From Morinoia aosen (Eukaryota; Arthropoda; Malacostraca; Amphipoda; Talitridae): a stretch of 64,000 bases of DNA. Position 1 is the stretch's first letter; each line of letters opens with the position of its first letter. Under the pieces are notes generated by a model. It was not told where the DNA came from. It ran no database searches and saw only the letters and a list, made by a program, of their open reading frames with translations. This document shows, piece after piece, positions 54,916 through 64,000 of the stretch. The DNA lies in assembly GCA_030386875.1 (NCBI GenBank), contig CM059559.1, positions 61,456,392 through 61,520,391 on the forward strand, in the 5' to 3' direction. The position numbers and the translations under genes were made by a program.

Positions 54916-56737
54916 TATATAATAATAATAAATCTTGATTGAACTGTCAAATTTCTAGCATTTCGTTTTGCAGCTTGGATTTTTGCTGCTTAGCAGCCTG
55001 GTGAGCGGATAAACATAAGAGCTCACATCATTTGCAAGCAACTTTGAAATGAGTGTCATGTTTGCTCCTTATGGGTGGGCAGCTGAAATGGGTGGGCAGC
55101 TGAAACCCCCTGGGGCTCGGCTGCCCAATGAATGCATATGTAACCTGATTTTCTGTTTTTTTCGGAATAATTCCGGGGACCTAATACTTTGATTTAATTA
55201 CTGAATTGGTGGAGCGGTTGTGTTTGTAGCAACTGAATTTAATTTGAGCTTGTCATGACTGACTTTTTGTTGTGTTTGTGGCTGCAACGTCTAACCTGTT
55301 TGCGTATTCTTAAATATGTTACATGGAGCTCCGTGATGGCGATTAATGGTTATTTTTGTACCACAACGGTGATGTGACCGATAGGTCGATAATTGTGACG
55401 CGAGACCTTCGGCGCGATATAGTAGGACCTACTGAAGCGCTAGCAAATTCATGGTACTACTACTACTACTACTACTTGCTCCTTATACCACGTTCATTTC
55501 TGCCCTGAACAACGAGGGCGACATACAGCTTGCTGTTTGCGCATTGTAGGCTTGTTCATAATTTTCCACAAAAATTGAATCTGATCATCAGTTTAGCTTC
55601 AAAATAAAAATTTCTATGATGAAGGGCATTACCACCCAACACATTCCACACTGCTCGCTATTTAACACGCAGCTGATGCTTAGACCTAGTAATTTCTCAG
55701 CCACATGCTTTTCACGTATCATCTAATTTGCATTTACCTGGTCTGTGTCGCTCTATCTTCCACATCACATTCACCTTGTCTAACTCTTCTGCATCAGGTT
55801 TCTTTACTGACGTCATGGCAATCACATATGGTGCTAAAAGTACTCCTTTCTCAATGTATAAGAAACAGCTCAGCACGAATATCCAATAAACCGTCTCTCA
55901 AAGACGCAAAGTAGGGCACGTACCTGAGACTTTCTGTGCACTATTTTAAGTTCGAAGCGTAGAGTTAGTTTCAATGAGTTGTGTTCTGCATTTACTTTCC
56001 GTTTTTCATAGTTGCGTGAAAGCGTTTGTGGTCGTATTTTGTGTCTGTGTTTCATGTTATCCTCACTTTAGTATCATTTATGGGTAATGTAAAACAATTT
56101 TGACCAATATACTTGAAATATCTCCTTGGTTGTTGCCAGAAATTTTTTGGATTATCCGTGTGACCTCAAAAGAACTGTAATGAATGTAGTACAGTTTCTT
56201 ACTAAATTCACTTACGGACTCTATGCTTACTTAAGTGGATAAAATTGTCCATTTGTCCTTCGATTGCTCCAGCATTGTTTAGGTCATTGAGTCAGATGTA
56301 GTTTAGGTCTTGAGTTTTTTTATTATAAGTTATCGATTTTTCATCTCTGAACTTGTTGGAAAGTTGGCAACAAGTATACCTGTCCTAGCAAAATTCGTTT
56401 AAAGAAATGTGCTTTAAATATATGCTGATAATCCCGCACTCATTGTCCCTACATAACCAACCTGCTGAATTAGACAAAAGTGGATGTCAGTACGAAGAGG
56501 TTTTCCAACACGCAGTCTTGTGAAAAGCTGAACGTACGGAGGTGAAAAATGCCAAACTAAAGCCTGTTAGCGTCGGTTGAAGGGAAGCGTCCCCCTTTAG
56601 GAAGATTTTCTTTAAAATTGAACTTAGAGCAATGAAAATTGGTATGCTGAAAGGAAATGCAATTTGGTATCATTTGTTATCTATCAGAAATTGCGATTTT
56701 CTGTAAAGAAAACGAGATTTTGGGGGAGGTTTTCAAA
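54916..56737. other. Intergenic; short (TAC)n microsatellite
   Basis: A (TAC)n run at about 55453-55475 ends a GC-richer segment (GAGACCTTCGGCGCGATATA) that could be a SINE tail, but no body is recognised. A small duplication GGTGGGCAGCTGAAA occurs at 55074-55106. No gene is supported. Confidence 0.4.
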
Positions 56738-57045
56738 ATGCATCTCCTCCTACAGATTTTAAGCTACAGTGATGATTTTGGTATCATTGGATGCAATAAG
56801 ACATGGGCATTCCAAAAACTTCAATGGAATTCTTTTAACTTATAGTTTGAAATGATTAAAACAAAAAATTTCAATGCATGGTTTTTTGTGAAATTTCATA
56901 CTTTGACATCACAATTTTTGATCATAAATGAATTTCGAATTTCCATTTGAGTTTTTGAAATGCTCACGTGTTTCCACATCCAATGATATCAAAATCATCA
57001 CTGTAGCTCAAAAACTGTAGGAGGAGATGCGTTTTGAAACCCCAC
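56738..57045. repeat. Fold-back repeat of about 300 bp
   Basis: GCATCTCCTCCTACAG...AGCTACAGTGATGATTTT at 56738-56785 is inverted at about 56990-57040 (AAAATCATCACTGTAGCT ... TAGGAGGAGATGC). The arms continue into GGTATCATTGGATG/CATCCAATGATATC. No target duplication was identified. Confidence 0.75.
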
Positions 57046-57451
57046 ATTCCGATCCTGCAAAATAAGGTAAACAAAGAAAAATAAACAATTGTAATTAAAA
57101 TTTTTTTAAATTTTTTTGTTCAGATTAGACCTCTGAAATCATTGTAGAGTAATCCAGAGACATAGGAGATGACATAGCAACGTCAAGTCGTGAAGAAAGT
57201 GGCAAGGGCGAGGTGTAACATGATAAAATACCACTTCCCCCTCCCCTCCCCCCCAAATTTTAAACCCCCGTAGCGGGTGAACGAGTGAACGTACGAACCT
57301 GATTTTTTCACAGGATGTACCTGACATCTTACCCTTCCGAATAGCAGCTTTAAATCAATATCCCTAGAAAGTTCTACATTCTGGGGGTACGCTCCTCTGA
57401 AAGGATTCAAGGTGGCGTTTTTTGTTGCCCACATTAGTCTTTCCTATCCTA
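57046..57451. other. Intergenic, nothing recognised
   Basis: Contains a pyrimidine tract at about 57233-57254 and GC-moderate sequence; no gene or repeat is supported. Confidence 0.4.
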
Positions 57452-57483
57452 ATAGGATACAGCTATTGTATCAATTGCAATTG
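57452..57483 (+). repeat. Start of a further copy of the local 340-bp repeat, split by a transposon
   Basis: AGGATACAGCTATTGTATCA matches the first block of the repeat family, and the rest of the unit follows at 61085 after the inserted element. AATTG (57479-57483) is the target duplication. Confidence 0.75.
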
Positions 57484-58177
57484 CAGGGTGTCTACTAAAT
57501 AGTAAAGTAGTAAAATTTGCCTCAGGATAGTAAAAAATTGTGAAGTGAAATAATTCTCTAAACATTTAATTAATATACATTTTCCTCAGTTTATGGGAAA
57601 TATTCCTGTAAATCAGGGTGTAATTTTAGGATTGGAGGACACAAAGTAGAAAAAAGTTCCAAAATTTTTGCAACCGACGGTAAAAATAGTTCACTTTTTC
57701 TTCTCATTCAGTTCGATCTGAAAGTTTTTGTTTTTTGATGAGCCCCATTCATATGAGCCTTTTGAATGTTTAAATTTTTTCATTGCCATTTCATAAATTT
57801 TAAGGCTAATGACCTGTGAATAGTCAAGGATTGTAAACTTTTCAAAAATTAAATTCAGTTTAGTGCCTGAGTTTTTTAAACAACTACCCTTAGTGGCTAC
57901 TTCTCTCTATAATCTTCAACATTCTTGTCTTATAACGATTTTCTTTTTATATATCCAATCGCATTACCTTCAAAGAACAACATCCTTCGTCATATATAGG
58001 GCTGTTAAATGTCCTTGCCAAGAGTTTAATAATGGTACTTCACTCAAATTGTTGCATCATTTAACTATACCCCACAAATACGAGTATAAAATATAAGCAG
58101 TGAAGAACCTAGTAAATCACAACGGAAGTATTGAAAAACCCTCGCACTGTAACTTGAAAGAAAGAAAAAAAGAAAAA

Positions 58178-59526
58178 CAGTATATTTCCAATATAGATGG
58201 TACAAAAGTGCCATCATTGGTTTTTAAAATCTCTTAAAATTAATACACTTAGATGATACACACACACGAGTATTGTAAAACTCGTGTCACTAGTCGAAAA
58301 GAAATGATTGAGGGCAATGTACTCCTAATCTTGCTTAATCTACATTTGATAATACATGTAATGATAATTATAAGAGACAACACAGTTTTATGGACGATGC
58401 ATTTTCATTGTGAGGTGAAAACACTCTTGACAATTTACATGTACATGACATAAAAATTCACAATTCTTGACGCCAGGAAATAATACATGAATCGCTTGTT
58501 TCGGCCAATGGTCAAAAGTGTCATTTTAAGGAAGCATGAAAAAAATGTATATATAAATATACATCCGTATATATATACATATATATATTCATACATATAT
58601 ATATATACATGTACATATACACACATACATATACATGTATACACGTACACATAAGCATGAGGACCAAGAAGATTATAAGTTTGTATTTCTAATCCAACAA
58701 TTTTAACATAGCGGTCATTAGTTAATAAGCATTTTATTTAAACAAAAAGTGGATGATCGCACAACAAATGTATAGTTTTTACATGAATGCTTTACAATAA
58801 TAAAGAGATGACGAGTTAGGTAATGTTACAAGTTGAGAGTGAACAGAAAAAAGACCATTATCTCTAGTAAAATGCTAGTTGTCAGTCTAGTACACACATG
58901 TGTGCACATATACACGCAAATATGTACACATACACATGCACGCACATACTTACACCAAACTCGTAAGGATACACAAATGCATTTCTATGCATCGAGGCAA
59001 TACATACGCATTCTATTTAGTGTCATACGCATAGCGTGCACACGTACACATATATACAAGTAAGCATGTGCGCGAATATCAGAGTAAACCAGTCAGTATA
59101 AACCAGAAATTCCAATCGAGGGAAACGGAGAAAATATCTTTTATTATCGCATGAATTTTATAAAATTTCGTACTAAAAATAGTGGCCCAAAACAGTCCAC
59201 TTAAGTCGGAAACATGAAAACGATTGTGGGACGTGAATAAGAAAGAAAACATTAATGTCCTATAAAGGTTTCATATTAGAAAAAAAAATCACATTATCTT
59301 TGAAATATGGCGCAAATTGTCGGCAATTGATAAACAAACATAGGTATCACATTATTATAAGCATATAACTTTAAGCGTAATACTGCAGTATAAGAAAAAA
59401 GAAAAAAGAAAAACAGTAACATAGGTATCAAAAGGTAAGAAAAACAGTATATTTCCAATATAGATGGTACAAAAGTACCATCATTGGTTTTTAAAATCTC
59501 TTAAAATGAATACACTTAGATGATAC
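58178..59526 (+). repeat. 85-bp direct repeats flanking about 1.2 kb
   Basis: CAGTATATTTCCAATATAGA ... CACTTAGATGATAC at 58178-58262 is repeated at 59443-59526 with few differences. Between them lie TA/CA microsatellites (about 58550-58650 and 58890-58960) and no frame of note. This could be a tandem duplication with inserted DNA or a small direct-repeat element; undecided. Confidence 0.65.
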
Positions 59527-59630
59527 GTAACTCCTACCTCGATGCTCGGCCACCGTACAAAGGCTAGAGTACGCGGCGTCAAAGATGTTAAGACAAAGTC
59601 TTTGCCAAACATCCGTTAGAGTCCATTTAA

Positions 59631-60800
59631 GGAGATCATCCCAGGCCTCTGCCAGGCCCCTGTTGCTCCGGGGGTTAGTTCTCATGTGTTTGTTGGGAAA
59701 GTACCCTTAGGTGGTGGACTATTCGGTCCTAAAATTTTATGGCGCTACGGACAATAAATCCCCCCCCCAGGGGGAGGGGATTTAAAATTTTTCATTTCAT
59801 TTTTCATTTTCATTTTTCAAAATTTTTCATTTTCGACCGATTTTGACCCCATATAAAAAGAGAAAAAATAGGAAATGGAAAAAAGCCCATGTGAGTTTGT
59901 TAGAAATGTTTTAAGGATTCTGAAACTGTCTTTGGTTTTGTTCTAGCATCAAAACTCAACGAGGAGATACGTCTTGAAATATCAATATCAGTGAAATATC
60001 AATACGTAAAAACCAATATGTCAATTTTTTTCAAAAACTAAAGCCTAAATCAAAAAAACAAATGGAATAAATTGTGTTTCTTTTCGAAAGTTACATATCA
60101 TAGTCAAATTTCATAAGAATAAGACTAAAAAAATTTCACATATGTAAAAAATATAAAAAAAAATTCTTCTTTCATTTTGGAAATCACAATTTACAGTGTG
60201 AATATTAAGTTATGTATGGAAATTATCGAAATAAAAATTCAAACTGCATTCAATTACATAAATTGTTCATTATATTACACTTCAACAAAAAATTTTGTTT
60301 AGGCTTATACCCAAAAAAAACTTTCGACATTCAACCCGTATCTCCTCATTGACTTTTGATGCTAGAAGAAAACCAAAGACAGTTTTGGAATCCTTGAAAC
60401 ATTTCTAACAAGCCCACGTCGGCTTTTTTTTGAAATTCGAATTTTTTGAAAAAATATATAGCTCTAAACCCCAAAATTTTTTGTTTATTTCAGAAATTTA
60501 AAAAAATATAAAAAAATCGAAAATATTTGAATTTGAAAAAAATGCCGACGTGGGCTTGTTGGCAATGTTCCAAGGATTCTAAAACTGTCTTTGGCTTTGT
60601 TCTAGCATCAAAACTCAATGAGGAGATACGTCTTGAAATATACATAAAAATATACCAAGAAATTAATTTTTCGTACAAAAAAAATAAGGCCTAAATCGAA
60701 AAAATGGCATAGTAAAAATAGTTTACCTGCATAAAATACATATACTGGCCAATTTTCAAACGAATCGGACGAAAAAAGTTCTCCAACTGGGATGATCTCC
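59631..60800. mobile_element. Palindromic TTAA-flanked element inside copy 2
   Basis: The ends GGAGATCATCCCAG are inverted at the right (CTGGGATGATCTCC). TTAA precedes it (59627-59630) and TTAG follows (60801-60804). The interior shares the GATGCTAGAACAAAACCAAA / GACAGTTTTGGAATCC blocks and the GAATCGGACGAAAAAAG block with the element at 41411-42605, but the terminal bases differ. Copy 1 of the host lacks it at this point (GTCCATTTAGG is continuous at about 41318). Confidence 0.83.
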
Positions 60801-61084
60801 TTAGGAATTTAGGTAACTTTTTTTGCAATAATACTAATAATAATAATAATAAGTTTGTGAAATCGAAGTTGCTGTATTTAGTATTAAGTATTTTAAGTGT
60901 TAAGAAACTTGGAGCTTTTTTTTACCGTTGGTATTGCGTGTATTATTGACTCAAATTACTCATTATAGGCCGATTACTTACATCTGGACATTTGGAAAAC
61001 ATTCATTATGTAAAAAAATATGTAGTCATATGGAGGTAGTAAAAAGTAGTAAAATTTGGAAATGAAATATCAGTAGACACCCTG

Positions 61085-61390
61085 AATTGGCGCTCCAAAG
61101 AGGAAGACATGAGGTTGCAGGCTGATGGTTAGGTAGGCCTGTCTCGTGTTGTGATGAAATGGGCTTTCTGTTCTGCAACGGACCATTTTTTCAGCTCACT
61201 GATGTTCTGTTCTTCAGTATACTATTGTTTTCAACTTTCACCTTATTTCTCGAATTTTTTAACCTGTAGGGGATCTTGTGTGAAAATACAACTTCTGCAT
61301 AGATTCCTTGTTCCCTCATTTCCATCCTACATGTTGCCTTCCCTCTTCCTTTCTTTGAAACACCTTTGTTTTGGTTAGATAGGCTATTAC
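61085..61390 (+). repeat. Continuation of the split copy of the local 340-bp repeat
   Basis: AATTGGCGCTCCAAAGAGG then GGTTAGGTAGGCC, TCACTGATGTTCTGTTCTTC, CTGCATAGATTCC and TGGTTAGATAGGC follow the repeat order. It completes the unit begun at 57452. Confidence 0.75.
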
Positions 61391-61589
61391 TAACTTATCA
61401 AATCTATATACCAAGGTTTACTCCCTCTACCAACGAGGAGTAGCCTACGAAGAGGATCAGGTTTCCTCCCCTTCCCTCTCTTCTGCCACTCCCACGTCTC
61501 AAAAGCGTTCTTACCACAGCGACCCAACAGCGAGACGCTGGCTCACCTGCTTGTCGCTTCGTAACGACTTCCACACAATCCTAACCAAA

Positions 61590-62181
61590 GCCCTGTTTAC
61601 ACTGGTATCCATTTTGCTGCAGGCTCACGTGTATACGCCTCGTGTGGAGCTTCACATGAGCCAAGTGCGCTTAGACTATAGACATGGAGCGCGCGCTGCT
61701 CAAAATCATTCAGTGTGTGGCCAGCTGCTATGAAAGATGGGTTGCAGTCGGCAAGGTTGTCTGAATAGGCTATTGCTGCTGCATCATAAAAACGTAGTCT
61801 CTTTTTTATTTGCATGAGTGAAATGATACTATAATCGTTTATTTTCATTCAAATATAATGGAAAGCAGCCTCCTTATATTCGCTGCTTTTGGTCTGCCAA
61901 ATGCATTGATGGGCTTAGTAAATTTCAATTAAAAGTAATGTAGTTTCTCGTGGCAGCGTTATGTCAGCCATAATAGATGAGCAAAGGGCTACACCTCACC
62001 TGATGACTGCTAACTACACACTGACCGGGGACTGAGCTGCGAGGCTCACGTGAGTCTCGCCTCACGAATTCGGTCAGAGCGAATAGGAACTTTGGACACA
62101 CACAAATATGAGCCTCTGTGGTGAGCCTCGTCTACACGAGTCGCGCCTCACGGCCGAAATGTCTCCTAGTGTAAACACCCC
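61590..62181. mobile_element. MITE with (G/C)CCTGTTTACACT-type ends, relative of 11580-11846
   Basis: The left end GCCCTGTTTACACTGG and the right end, inverted, GGGGTGTTTACACTAGG match the ends at 11580. The right half shares GAGCCTC.GTGGTGAGCCTCG and GAGTCGCGCCTCACGGCCGA with that element. The interior is longer and the left arm more diverged, so it is an older or larger family member. Confidence 0.65.
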
Positions 62182-62299
62182 TTAACGAAACAGAGCCGCT
62201 CCCGACCTCGCCCGTTTGCAATGCGTCACAGACACAATCGCGCTTCACTCATCTCTGGGCATTACCATCGTCTTGCTCCCTTTAACTTTATTGAGCTAA

Positions 62300-64000
62300 T
62301 GCCAACATTACACATCCCCAACAGAACAATAATGCAACGAACATTGACGAAGCAATACTAAACTTGACTGAAATTATAATGACCGTATGCAATCATTGTT
62401 GTAGACAAAAGCCCTGGATTACTGAAGACATCATGATAAATATAAAAGAACGTCAAGCGTACCTAGCCCTCCTTTACGACGGGCGAATATCTAGAGAAAT
62501 ATTTCACAGGTTCAGAAATTATCTGACAAACCAGAGAAGTGCATCGAAAAAAACTACTTTACCTTCAAATTTACTCAATTTAAAACTGATATTCGAAAAA
62601 CTTGGCGTCTGCTTAATTCTTGCTATAAACCGAATACTGCCGGCAAGAAAGTGATTGAGTCTATTGTTCAAGGTAATATAAAATACCACGAGAAGAAAGA
62701 TATTGCTATTTTTTTAACAATTTCTTCAGAAACGCATGGAAAAATATAGCTGATAGTATTCCAAATGAACCTACTGATCACTTGGAATACATGGGTATTA
62801 TTCGTGAACACAACTCTTTTTTTACGCCAACCAACTCTTCCGATGTAGTTGCGTGCATCAACAACCTGAAAAGTTAATCGAGTGGATAACAAACGTTTTC
62901 GACTAGCGTACTTAAAGTTATTGCTGATATTATAGCCCCGCTGATATCCAATGTTATTTACCAGTCTCTCTTCCTAGGCACTTTCCCGAATCCCTCAAAG
63001 TTGCTAGAGTAACCTCTATTTTTGAAAGTGGTGAAAAAACCTGCGTAAACAATTATAGACCTATCTCTGTGCTCCCAATTATTAGCAAAGTATTCGAGAA
63101 AATTGTGTACAAAAAAAATTGTGTCCTTATTTTGAACGGAAATCATTTCTCTAGGATAAACAATTTGGTTTTTGATCTAAGAAATCAACAACACAGGCTA
63201 AATTAAATCATTTAAACTACATTTTTTCTAACATCAACAAAGAAAAACTTCTTTTCTCTGTTTTTTCTTGACCTTCGAAAAGCATTCGGTAGTGTGGACA
63301 ATAACATATTACTCTCGAAACTCCACTGTTATCGCATTTTCGAGGAGTTGCCCATGATTGGTTCACATCATACCTAACAAATCGGAAGCAATACGTTGTC
63401 ATTGACGATGCAAAATCGGACCTATAGACAATTAGCCATGGAGTTCCACAAGGATCTGTCCTTGGGTCTCTCCTATTTCTAATTTCTATCAATGATATTA
63501 TTAAATCTACGTCATTTTTCAAATTCATTCTTTTTACCGATGACAGCACGCTTTCTACAGTCCTTCCAAACCAAAATTCTGCTCTAATTGCGGAGAGTAT
63601 AAATAACGAACTCCATAAGGCTTCATTGTAGCTGAAAGCTAATAAAATAGGCTTTAATTTCGATAAAACAAAATATATTACATTCTCATTCAAGAAAAAT
63701 ATATCTCTTCCACGCATTAAAATTGACGAAGGTGAAATCGAAGAAACCAACTCATGTAAGTTACTAGACATCATAATAGATAAATACCTGACCTTCAAAG
63801 AGCACATTTTTCAAATTAGCGATAAGTTATCGAAATACGTCGTCATCCTCCAAAAAGATATTTTTTTTACCTGTATCAGCTTTGCAAATACTTTTCCGAA
63901 CGCTCATTTCACCATACTTACAATACGAAATAGAAGCATGGCACGGAACTATTAAAAATAAAAGCAATATATTTTTTTACTCAGCAAAAAAGAGCCATCA
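62300..64000 (+). pseudogene. Decayed LINE reverse transcriptase, running off the window
   Basis: About 62364-62650 encodes the region between endonuclease and RT (KPWITEDIMINIKERQAYLA). Frame-broken RT blocks follow: NNYRPISVLPIISKVFEK at about 63047-63100, LLFSVFS.LRKAFGSVDNNI-like text near 63250, GVPQGSVLGSLLFLISINDI-type block near 63437-63500 and FTDDSTLSTVLPN near 63535, where the catalytic Y/FADD reads FTDD. At least four frame changes or stops. It resembles, but is not the same family as, the LINE at 17.5-19.6 kb. Confidence 0.8.

Larger units (their letters stand above)
57484..61084. mobile_element. Non-autonomous DNA transposon with CAGGGTGTCTACT ends, copy 2
   Basis: It begins CAGGGTGTCTACTAAAT and ends AGTAGACACCCTG, a perfect 13-bp inverted terminus. 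AATTG occurs on both sides (57479-57483, 61085-61089). Subterminal GTAGTAAAATTTGG-type repeats and right-hand sequence (AGAAACTTGGAGC, TATTATTGACTCAAATTACT) match copy 1 at 39325-42798. No transposase is recognised. It carries a palindromic TTAA element at 59631-60800, at a different position from the one in copy 1. Confidence 0.88.

Noticed and set aside
55453..55475. (TAC)n run as evidence of a SINE
   Set aside because: Upstream sequence shows no clear tRNA boxes and no second copy in the window; left as a microsatellite.
58435..59063. Frames rich in Tyr/Val/Cys and Thr/His
   Set aside because: Translations of TA/CA microsatellites.

Overview
The window looks like a stretch of arthropod, probably insect, nuclear genome. 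It carries one small multi-exon gene, and everything else I can explain is transposons and repeats. The animal and arthropod reading rests on spliced exons with GT/AG borders and long introns, mariner and Tc1 transposase remnants, Ty3/gypsy elements of CsRn1-like and K02A2.6-like type, CR1/L2-like LINEs and many inverted-repeat MITEs. I cannot name the species. I see no rRNA, tRNA gene, CRISPR array or bacterial operon.

From 1 to 31 kb LTR retrotransposons dominate. Positions 1-4146 hold a decayed CsRn1-like gag-pol, cut by the window edge and interrupted by a SINE-like insertion. Positions 5992-11116 hold a complete but inactivated K02A2.6-like element with 412-bp LTRs and a CCTC target duplication. 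It sits inside a minisatellite that recurs inverted at 15.9-16.4 kb. A short non-coding LTR element lies at 13.1-13.95 kb and a 5'-truncated LINE at 17.5-19.6 kb (minus strand). Positions 21125-30498 hold a complete, apparently very young CsRn1-like element: 2215-bp LTRs differing at three sites by eye, open gag and pol, CTGG target duplication and a textbook -1 frameshift signal.

From 31.9 to 42.8 kb the sequence is nested inverted-repeat DNA. Fold-back elements with about 8-bp target duplications lie in a 21-bp minisatellite. A 3.4-kb hAT-like non-autonomous element (TSD GTCTTGTG) carries a 1.2-kb concentric palindrome. A 40-bp satellite is split by a 3.5-kb element with CAGGGTG ends and a 5-bp TSD, which itself carries a TTAA-flanked palindromic element. 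A second copy of that host element, with its own independent TTAA insertion, is at 57.5-61.1 kb.

From 43.3 to 51.8 kb a four-coding-exon plus-strand gene encodes a 116-residue protein that I do not recognise. It has a basic KKRK patch and a C-terminal Cys/His cluster formed across the last splice junction. Its introns hold a Tc1 remnant, a piggyBac-like MITE, a palindromic repeat and a decayed mariner. A locally amplified repeat of about 340 bp surrounds its last exon and fills the 3' flank to 55 kb, with one more copy at 61 kb. The window ends in a palindromic MITE (61590-62181) and a decayed plus-strand LINE (62300-64000).

All coordinates come from reading by eye. Repeat identities, LTR differences and family names have not been tested by alignment or database search.
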